The position numbers and the translations under genes were made by a program. A stretch of 64,000 nucleotides of DNA from Anaerolineae bacterium (GTDB taxonomy: Bacteria; Chloroflexota; Anaerolineae; Promineifilales; Promineifilaceae). Below, one piece after another: positions 57,771 to 64,000 of the stretch (its first letter is position 1; every line of letters starts with the position of its first letter). The stretch is taken from NCBI GenBank assembly GCA_019637635.1, contig JAHBVI010000006.1, positions 38,039 to 102,038 of the forward strand, given 5' to 3'. The notes beneath the pieces were generated by a model. The model was not told the origin of the DNA. It saw nothing but the letters and a program-made list of their open reading frames with translations, and did not search any database.

Positions 57771-58382
57771 ATGAACGAAAGAAGTAACTGGGTATGGGAA
57801 GGAAAACCCTGGGAGGCGTTCAAATCGTTTGCCATCATCTTTTCCTTTGTGTTGAACTTCATTCTCTTGATTGTGTTGTTACTGATGGGGCCACTGATCT
57901 TCCCCGTCATTCTCAACAACACGGTAGAACCAATTGTTACAGGGCTAAATGACAGTTTTGTTTTAATGAGCAATGCCACCATCTCCACCACCATTCCCCT
58001 GGATAAAGACCTGCAATTGGAAACGACCATCCCCCTTTCCACAACAACCAATGTGCGGATCATTCAAGATGTGCCGTTGAGTGTCAATGCCACGTTTATC
58101 TTGCCGGCGGGTGGCGGCACCATCAACGGTACGGTTGTTTTAGCGTTACCGGCTAATACCAGCCTGCCCGTTGCCCTCAATTTGGACGTGCCTGTTAACC
58201 AGGCGGTTCACGTGTCTACCGATGTTCCTGTGCAAATTAAACTCAGCGAGACCGACCTGGGCGTGCCCTTTACCAAACTGCAAAATCTGTTTAATCCTCT
58301 AAATACCCTGGTAACAAACCTGCCTTCCTCAAACGAAGAGTTGGCGCAGCGCGCGTCCAGCGCGGCGCTGGAACCGCGATAA
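57771..58382 (+). CDS. single-span membrane protein with repetitive beta-rich exterior
   Basis: A 203-residue protein from ATG 57771 (GGAGG site). One long hydrophobic helix (~20-45) then a Thr/Val/Leu-rich exported part with quasi-repeats (TTIPLDKDLQLETTIPLSTTTN and PVNQAVHVSTDVPVQIKL). Family not recognised. A GGAGATT-family repeat follows. Confidence 0.65.
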   Translation: MNERSNWVWEGKPWEAFKSFAIIFSFVLNFILLIVLLLMGPLIFPVILNNTVEPIVTGLNDSFVLMSNATISTTIPLDKDLQLETTIPLSTTTNVRIIQDVPLSVNATFILPAGGGTINGTVVLALPANTSLPVALNLDVPVNQAVHVSTDVPVQIKLSETDLGVPFTKLQNLFNPLNTLVTNLPSSNEELAQRASSAALEPR

Positions 58383-58385
58383 AGA

Positions 58386-58414
58386 ACAGAGATTGGGAGA
58401 TTAGAGATTGGAGA
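58386..58414. repeat. GGAGATT-family direct repeat
   Basis: Four degenerate copies of GAGATTGG/GAGATTA after the membrane protein gene; no opposite arm. Confidence 0.55.
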
Positions 58415-58503
58415 TTGATTGCGTCAGTAAGGCTCTAAAACAAGACGTTTATCTTTTGTGTGGTTCACGTTTCTGGCAGAGAATCGGGCTATAATCCGGC
58501 GCT

Positions 58504-59403
58504 ATGAGTGATACACCACCTGTTTGTGATTATGAAGGTTCGGATTATCGGACGCGATTTTGGGAGGGGCAGGGCCGCGATTATGAAGACCAGGTTGAGC
58601 GCATCGCCTTACGCCGCCTGATGCCCCCCACCGGGGAGACGCTGATTGAGATTGGGGCCGGCTACGGCCGTCTCGCCAACGAATATCACGGCTACCACAA
58701 AGTCGTTCTTTTTGACTACTCTCGTTCCCTGCTGCGCGAAGCCCAGGCGCATCTGGGCGACGATCCCAGGTTTATCTACGTCGCCGGAAACTGGTACAAC
58801 ATGCCCTTTGTGGATGGTCTGTTTGCCACCATGGTGCAAATTCGCACATTGCATCATGCCGCCGACGCCCCTGCCCTGTTTCATGAACTGGCGCGAATTG
58901 CCCGGCCTCACGGCCGTTACATCCTCGAATTCGCCAATAAAAAGAACCTCAAAGCCATTGCCCGTTATGCGGCCCACCGCCAGGATTGGTCGCCCTTTAC
59001 CCCGGAGCCGGTAGAGTTTGCCGCCCTCAACTTTGACTTTCACCCACAGTGGATTCGCCAGCAGTTATTGGCCGTTGGTTTTGCGCCGCAGCGCGCCCTG
59101 ACCGTTTCCCATTACCGCTTTGGCCCGCTGAAGAAAACTATTCCCACCGGCCTACTGGTGAAGATGGACGCCATCGCCCAGCGCACCGGCAATTGGTGGC
59201 AGTTATCCCCCAGCGTCTTTCTGGAAGTACAGCACCCGGCGTCTGGCAGTCCCCCTGCCCCCGACCATTTTTTCGCCTGCCCTACCTGTAAAACGCCATT
59301 GGGTGAGGTGGTGGACGGCCGTCTCGCCTGCCCCAACCCCTCCTGCGGCCACCAATGGCGCGTCGAAAACGGTCTCTACGACTTCAAAGAACCGCAAAAT
59401 TAA
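58504..59403 (+). CDS. SAM-dependent methyltransferase with zinc-ribbon-like tail
   Basis: A 299-residue class I methyltransferase: TLIEIGAGYGRLANEY (SAM), VVLFDYSRSLLREA, RFIYVAGNWYNMPF and the ELARIARPHGRYILEF segment. The C-terminal ~50 residues have four Cys in two pairs (FACPTCKTPLG and LACPNPSCGHQW), typical of a small zinc-ribbon. Substrate unknown. Distinct from the cluster methyltransferase at 23187. Confidence 0.85.
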   Translation: MSDTPPVCDYEGSDYRTRFWEGQGRDYEDQVERIALRRLMPPTGETLIEIGAGYGRLANEYHGYHKVVLFDYSRSLLREAQAHLGDDPRFIYVAGNWYNMPFVDGLFATMVQIRTLHHAADAPALFHELARIARPHGRYILEFANKKNLKAIARYAAHRQDWSPFTPEPVEFAALNFDFHPQWIRQQLLAVGFAPQRALTVSHYRFGPLKKTIPTGLLVKMDAIAQRTGNWWQLSPSVFLEVQHPASGSPPAPDHFFACPTCKTPLGEVVDGRLACPNPSCGHQWRVENGLYDFKEPQN

Positions 59404-59485
59404 CCACGGGTGAGACGGATAAAACGGATTTGCACTGCTCCTCATCCGTGAAAATCTGCACCATCCGTCTCATCCGTGACTCAAT
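59403..59485. repeat. imperfect inverted repeat ACGGATGAGACGG-type
   Basis: GGGTGAGACGGATAAAACGG on the left and CCATCCGTCTCATCCGTGA on the right pair partly with a central ATCCGTGA unit, between two plus-strand genes. Confidence 0.55.
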
Positions 59486-59546
59486 TTCCCCTCACCCACA
59501 CCATCACAATTTGCCAGCCGTAGTATGCCGCCAGTAAACTTGGGGC

Positions 59547-61385
59547 ATGAAGTTTTGGAAATTATCGTTATGTCTACTTATTCTACTCATCATTGTCGGG
59601 AGTGCGGCGGCCGCGCCGGTTGAAAGACCGGCCGAAAGAGCGGCGGCCGCGCCGGTGGATGCCCGTTTTGGTATTGTTGAAAGTTATGTCAACCCAACGG
59701 AGGCCAACAACCTGGGGGCGGCCTGGACGCGGGTGCGCTTCCACTGGGCAGAGGTGCAGGGCGGTGGCCCCGGTACCTGGACGCCGCGGGTTAGTGACGC
59801 CCAGATCAACAATGAGATTGCCAACGACCGTACCGTGGTCGGTTTGCTCATTGGCGTGCCAGACTGGGCCTGGAACAATGGTCTGCCCGCCGGGCTGAAT
59901 TTGCCCCACGATGACCCCAACAACACCTGGGCCAACTTTGTGCGGGAGGTGGTGGGGCGGTATAACGGCCGTATCCGCCACTGGATCATCTGGAACGAGC
60001 CGGACATCAACGACCCCAACGCCCCCGGTTTCACCTGGCCCGGCACGACCCAGGACTTTTTGCAGTTGCAGCGCACCGCCTATCTGGTGGCTAAAGAAAC
60101 CAACCCCAACGCTGTCATCCATCTGCCCGCCTTCACCTACTTCTGGAATCCCAACTACATCTATCAATTTTTAGACGTGGTGGTGGCCGACCCGGCCGCA
60201 CCGGCGCATAACTATTACTTCGACGCCATCACTGCCCATCTCTACTTCCAGCCCGACTCTGTCTTTTCGCTGATCCAGACTTTTTACGGCGCGGTGCAAA
60301 GCCGGGGCATTCCCTGGAAACCGCTCTGGCTGGTGGAAACCAATGCTCCGCCCAGCAATGACCCGGCCTGGCCCGTCTCGAATTGGACGTTTCAGGTGAC
60401 GTTGGACGAGCAGGCGGCGTACATTCCCCAGGCGTTGGCCGTGGCCATGGCCGCCGGGGCGCAGCGCATCGCCATCTACAAATTGCAGGACATTCCCGGC
60501 GATGAAGCGGCCAACCCAGAGCCGTTTGGCCTGCTGCGTATGGATGGGTCACGGCGGCCCGCTTTTAACAGCTATCAGGTGGCCATTCGTTACCTGGCGG
60601 GGGCGCAAGGTGTACGGCGCGAGCGGTGGAGTGAGGTGGGGCAGGTGCGGCTGGATCAGGGCACGTATACCACGCATGTCCTTTTTTCCCGGCTGCCCGC
60701 GCCGCAGCAGGTAGAGATTGAGGCGACGGCAAACACGGCCGTCCTGGTGGATATGTGGGGGGGCCGCCGCACTATCAACGCCCAAAATGGGCTGTTCAAG
60801 GTGGACTTGCCCGGCGCGCTCTGTGTGCAAACGGCCGGGGATTACTGCATGATCGGCGGCGCGGTACAATATCTGGTGCAGGCGAAGGAAGGCGGCTCTG
60901 TGCCCTCGGCGCCGCCAGGGGGCAATGCCCCGCTGCCGCCCACCGCCAGCGGCGCAACGGGCACGCCGGAAGGCGCGGCTACTTCGGCGGCGCTCAGTAC
61001 GGCCGTCCCCACCAACACCCCTGATCCCAACGCCCCCACCCACACAGTGACCAATACCCCGGCGGCGGTTGCCAGTGTGGCCACGGCCGTGACCAACACC
61101 CCCCGACCCACCAACACGCCGCGCCCCACGCACACCCCCACCGCCACCCTGACGCCGGCCAACGAACCCACCGCTGCCATCCCGACAACGATGCCTGACA
61201 TTGCCCCCAGCCCTTCCATCTCGGCCACCGAAATTGCCGAATTACCCCCCACGCCCGCGCCCACCACCCCCCCAGCCCCCAGCCCCCAACCACCGGCCAC
61301 CAATAACCTTTCCTTCCTGTTTATTGGCGGCGGCCTCTTGTTGGCGGTAGGATTGGCGGGCTGGTGGTGGCGCTCACGGCCGTGA
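59547..61385 (+). CDS. secreted glycosidase-like protein with Thr/Pro-rich stalk and C-terminal anchor
   Basis: A 612-residue protein: signal peptide, then a TIM-barrel of glycoside-hydrolase clan A type (~40-350) with WIIWNEPDIN (acid/base Glu ~150) and LWLVETN (nucleophile Glu ~263), then a beta domain, a ~140-residue Thr/Pro-rich stalk (NTPRPTNTPRPTHTPT) and a final membrane helix with RSRP. The barrel resembles GH39/GH5 relatives; substrate unknown. Just after the signal peptide a 17-base direct repeat (59604 and 59640) duplicates Ala-Ala-Ala-Pro-Val. Confidence 0.85.
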   Translation: MKFWKLSLCLLILLIIVGSAAAAPVERPAERAAAAPVDARFGIVESYVNPTEANNLGAAWTRVRFHWAEVQGGGPGTWTPRVSDAQINNEIANDRTVVGLLIGVPDWAWNNGLPAGLNLPHDDPNNTWANFVREVVGRYNGRIRHWIIWNEPDINDPNAPGFTWPGTTQDFLQLQRTAYLVAKETNPNAVIHLPAFTYFWNPNYIYQFLDVVVADPAAPAHNYYFDAITAHLYFQPDSVFSLIQTFYGAVQSRGIPWKPLWLVETNAPPSNDPAWPVSNWTFQVTLDEQAAYIPQALAVAMAAGAQRIAIYKLQDIPGDEAANPEPFGLLRMDGSRRPAFNSYQVAIRYLAGAQGVRRERWSEVGQVRLDQGTYTTHVLFSRLPAPQQVEIEATANTAVLVDMWGGRRTINAQNGLFKVDLPGALCVQTAGDYCMIGGAVQYLVQAKEGGSVPSAPPGGNAPLPPTASGATGTPEGAATSAALSTAVPTNTPDPNAPTHTVTNTPAAVASVATAVTNTPRPTNTPRPTHTPTATLTPANEPTAAIPTTMPDIAPSPSISATEIAELPPTPAPTTPPAPSPQPPATNNLSFLFIGGGLLLAVGLAGWWWRSRP

Positions 61386-61424
61386 ATCCAGCTTATAAAC
61401 GCTCAAAAATAACTGAGGTCATCT

Positions 61425-61748
61425 ATGGTCAAGATCAGTATCATGTACCCAAATACAAAAAATGCCCGGTTTGATATGAATTACTACCTCAACACCCACA
61501 TGCCCATGTCCATTGCCAAACTGAGCGTTGCTCCGGGCTTCCGGGGTGTTTCGGTTGAACGCGGAGTAGGCGGCGGTGCGCCAGATTCAGAGCCGACCTA
61601 TATTGCCATGTGCCACTACCTCTTCGACTCAGTTGAAGACTTTTTGGCGGCATTTCATCCTCATGCCGCCCTTTTGCAAGGTGACATGCCCAATTACACA
61701 GATCTCACTCCGATCATGCAGGTTAGCACTGTCGAGATCAGGCAATAA
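61425..61748 (+). CDS. EthD family protein
   Basis: A 107-residue ferredoxin-fold (dimeric alpha/beta-barrel) protein: MVKISIMYPN, YYLNTHMPMSIAKL, and the conserved HPHAALLQGDMPNYTDLTP. EthD was first found in an ether-degradation operon; the family has various small-molecule roles. The neighbours do not suggest a pathway. Confidence 0.88.
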   Translation: MVKISIMYPNTKNARFDMNYYLNTHMPMSIAKLSVAPGFRGVSVERGVGGGAPDSEPTYIAMCHYLFDSVEDFLAAFHPHAALLQGDMPNYTDLTPIMQVSTVEIRQ

Positions 61749-61751
61749 ACG

Positions 61752-63062
61752 ATGAAAACACGGTTCTTGCGATTTGTTGGTTTTTTTGTGGGGATTGGGC
61801 TGTTAATCGCTGTGTCCCATTCCCTGTACGCCCAATCTCCCATTACCGTGCAGCGTGATGGGCTGGATGACAGCGGCTACCCACGCCGCGTTACCTTCCG
61901 GTTGGATGTGGACGCGCCGGCCGAAATTACCCAGGCCACGCTGCATTATGATGTGAGCAAGGTAAGCTGCCTGGATGGGGGGGCGACCGTGCCCGTGACC
62001 ATTGAAGGCGACACGCTGCAATGGACGTGGGAGATGGTGCGCTCCGGGAATCCGCCGCCGGGCACGGCCGTGACCTGGAGTTGGACGCTCACCGACGCCG
62101 ACGGCCATACCCTGACCACGCCGCCCCAAACCCACACCTTCAGCGACAACCGCTACAACTGGCGCACCGTCGAGGCGGACAACCTGAAACTGCACTGGTA
62201 CGAGGGCAACGTGGGGCCAACCTTGCTGGACGCGGCGGTGCATGGCCTGGAACGGCTGGAAAACGAGATGGGCATTGAACTGCAAGACGAGGTCAACCTG
62301 TTCATCTATGGCGATACGGCCGATATGCGCGACGCCGTCTTGTACATTCAAGATTGGGCCGGTGGGGTGGCCTTTAGCGAGTACAACGTCATCCTCATGG
62401 GCATTCCGCCGTCGTTGGCCAATACGTGGGGGCAAGACGTGGTGCCGCACGAACTGGCGCATCTGGTGGTGGCGCAGTACGGCCGTAGCTGCGTCGGCGG
62501 CAGTCGTCCCAACTGGTTGGAAGAAGGGCTGGCGGTTTATGCCGAAGGCGATCCCTCGCCGGATGTGCGCGCGGCCATTGAACGGGGCATCGCCAATAAC
62601 AGTTTTGAGCCGCTGCGCAGCCTGAACGGCGCATTTTCGGCGCACGGGACGGAAGCCGGCGTGGCCTACAGCCAGAGTTACAGCACAGTGGCTTATTTGT
62701 TGGAAACCTACGGCCGTGAACCCCTGCAACAAATCATCCTCACCCTGGCGGCCGGTAAAAGCACCGATGCCGCCCTGGAAGAGGTGTACGGCTTCAATGT
62801 GGATGGGCTGGAACTGGAATGGCGGGCGCACATGGGGCTGCCGCCACGAGACATCCCGCCTACACCCACGCCTATTAACCCGGCGGCCATCCCCACCATT
62901 GTGCCCGAAGGTCTGCCCGCCAGTCTGCCCACGCCACCAGCGGCGGCAGCGACGGCCGTGCCGCTCACCAACGCCCCCGCCGCCAACCCCGGCATCTGCA
63001 ATGTAGGGCTGGTTCCCTTACTGCTGGTTGGTCTACTTTTTACCCGGCGGCGGCGCGATTGA
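61752..63062 (+). CDS. secreted M1-like zinc metallopeptidase with C-terminal anchor
   Basis: A 436-residue exported protein: signal peptide (MKTRFLRFVGFFVGIGLLIAVSHSLYA), a beta domain (~25-140), and a gluzincin-like peptidase domain with HELAH (HExxH, ~233) and WLEEGLAVYAEG (third ligand region, ~257). The C-terminus is a Pro/Ala-rich linker, a hydrophobic helix and RRRRD. It follows EthD by three bases. Substrate unknown. Confidence 0.85.
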   Translation: MKTRFLRFVGFFVGIGLLIAVSHSLYAQSPITVQRDGLDDSGYPRRVTFRLDVDAPAEITQATLHYDVSKVSCLDGGATVPVTIEGDTLQWTWEMVRSGNPPPGTAVTWSWTLTDADGHTLTTPPQTHTFSDNRYNWRTVEADNLKLHWYEGNVGPTLLDAAVHGLERLENEMGIELQDEVNLFIYGDTADMRDAVLYIQDWAGGVAFSEYNVILMGIPPSLANTWGQDVVPHELAHLVVAQYGRSCVGGSRPNWLEEGLAVYAEGDPSPDVRAAIERGIANNSFEPLRSLNGAFSAHGTEAGVAYSQSYSTVAYLLETYGREPLQQIILTLAAGKSTDAALEEVYGFNVDGLELEWRAHMGLPPRDIPPTPTPINPAAIPTIVPEGLPASLPTPPAAAATAVPLTNAPAANPGICNVGLVPLLLVGLLFTRRRRD

Positions 63063-63093
63063 GTTGCCCATGTTGAATTCTATGGTCGGTCAT

Positions 63094-63222
63094 TTCCTGG
63101 GAATGAATTCCCAGGCTGATACCCAAAGTGCGCTAAAGCGCACTCGTTGGACGCCCGCTTCCACCAGCCTGCTTCAGCAGACTTCTCATAACTGACGCCG
63201 AATTCCATTCGGCGGCAAAGCC
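63094..63222. repeat. array of four hairpins in the gap before the peptide-binding gene
   Basis: In order: CCTGGGAATGAATTCCCAGG, AGTGCGCTAAAGCGCACT, CAGCCTGCTTCAGCAGAC (imperfect) and CGCCGAATTCCATTCGGCG. Similar hairpin arrays are repeated in other Chloroflexota genomes as I recall; here it occurs once. It may end transcription of the upstream gene. Confidence 0.6.
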
Positions 63223-63230
63223 ATTATCCC

Positions 63231-64000
63231 ATGAAACACCCTCTCAACCCTTCCCCCCTTCATCTGCTCATCCTGCTCGCCTTACTTTCTCTCAGTTGCC
63301 GGTTGGTAGATGAGGCCATGCAAAGCGGGGCCAACGAAACGCCGGCGGGGGTAGACCGCAACGACGCCATCTTCTTTGATGGCGGGCAGCCGTTGACGCT
63401 GGACCCGGCCAAAACACATGGCGGGCCGGACAGCGAATTGGGCCACATTTTCAGTGGGTTGGTGACGCTGGATCAGACGATGCAGGTGCAGCCGGAATTG
63501 GCGGCGGGGTGGACGGTGAGCGACGACGGCCGTACCTATACCTTCTATTTGCGCCAAAACGCCCTGTTCCACGACGGCCGTCCGGTCACTGCCCAGGATG
63601 TGATCTACTCTTGGGAACGGGCCGCCAATCCGGCTACCGGTTCCGACACTGCCCAAACCTACCTGGGCGACATTGCTGGCGCCCAGGAGATGCTGGATGG
63701 GCAGGCCGACCATATTAGCGGGCTGCGCGCCCTGGACGACCACACGCTGGAAGTGCGTCTGCGTGAGCCGGTGGTGTACTTCTTGCAAAAACTGGCTTAC
63801 CCCGTCGCTTTTGTGGTGGACAAAAACAATGTGGCGGCGTCCACGACGGCGACCAATTGGGAGCATCGCCCCAACGGGACAGGCCCATACAGATTGCAAA
63901 CCTGGCGCGATGATGAGCTAATTGTGCTGGAACGGTTTGATTCCTACTACCTGGAACCGGCAGCCACGCGCCATATTGTCATCAACCTGGGGCCGGGCCT
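63231..64000 (+). CDS. ABC transporter substrate-binding protein (family 5), N-terminal part
   Basis: At least 256 residues; the gene runs off the right edge. Lipoprotein signal with Cys in LLSLSCRL, then the family 5 (oligopeptide/dipeptide binding) pattern: DGGQPLTLDPAKTHGG, SGLVTLDQ, PELAAGWTVSDDGRTYTF, HDGRPVTAQDVIYSWER, TGPYRLQTW. It binds peptides, nickel or sugars outside the membrane and passes them to an ABC permease presumably downstream of the window. Confidence 0.88.
   Translation, partial: MKHPLNPSPLHLLILLALLSLSCRLVDEAMQSGANETPAGVDRNDAIFFDGGQPLTLDPAKTHGGPDSELGHIFSGLVTLDQTMQVQPELAAGWTVSDDGRTYTFYLRQNALFHDGRPVTAQDVIYSWERAANPATGSDTAQTYLGDIAGAQEMLDGQADHISGLRALDDHTLEVRLREPVVYFLQKLAYPVAFVVDKNNVAASTTATNWEHRPNGTGPYRLQTWRDDELIVLERFDSYYLEPAATRHIVINLGPG

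Overview
The window looks like a chromosomal piece of a moderately GC-rich bacterium, most likely a Chloroflexota of the Anaerolineae/Caldilineae/Ardenticatenia type. This is inferred from the gene mix: a PTPS-related giant membrane protein, DUF2723 and LPG-synthase-type membrane proteins, Thr/Pro-rich surface proteins with a C-terminal membrane anchor, Uma2 and XisI proteins, and many toxin-antitoxin and R-M genes. No rRNA, tRNA, CRISPR array or classical insertion sequence was seen. The octamer ACGGCCGT occurs about twice per kilobase throughout, and many gaps (and several genes) carry perfect or near-perfect inverted repeats.

Layout: 1-3.8 kb holds a partial polysaccharide deacetylase, a DNA methylase/specificity fusion, a decayed HNH-like gene with a small controller-type regulator, and XisI. 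3.8-9 kb holds an HTH/membrane operon, an SUMF1-hydrolase pair, a PadR regulator and a DsbA/DsbB pair. 9.2-12.5 kb is a defence/toxin island: DUF262-DUF1524, frameshifted HEPN plus MNT, mazEF, and a truncated NYN gene. 12.7-23.3 kb holds etfBA, a CDP-alcohol phosphatidyltransferase, a MerR regulator, a cyclase-fold protein, a TAP-like hydrolase, a C39-like peptidase, an LPG-synthase-like protein and a rhomboid.

From 28.3 down to 23.2 kb (minus strand) lies a compact cluster of RibA-RibD fusion, MDR dehydrogenase, PTPS homologue, GT4 glycosyltransferase and methyltransferase. It looks like one pathway making a modified, glycosylated pteridine- or deazapurine-type product. 28.4-30.7 kb carries an orphan antitoxin and a probable type II R-M system. 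30.8-41.1 kb holds a bifunctional PBP, Uma2, a YqeC-MocA fusion, a LysM surface protein and a PTPS-related membrane protein.

At 41.1-41.8 kb an intergenic stretch carries DnaA-box sequences. 41.8-45.9 kb is a radical SAM / nucleotidyltransferase / radical SAM operon. 46-55.1 kb holds a cNMP-PH protein, a DUF2723 membrane protein, GT4, an epimerase, a CinA-NadD-type fusion and a YhaM-like nuclease. 55.2-64 kb holds UbiX, a PNPOx-like protein, a NYN-LOTUS-type protein, a methyltransferase, a surface glycosidase-like protein, EthD, an M1-like peptidase and a partial peptide-binding lipoprotein.

The most interesting items are the ACGGCCGT iteration, the 48-bp palindromic elements sitting in frame inside genes, the RibAD-PTPS cluster and the twin radical SAM operon.
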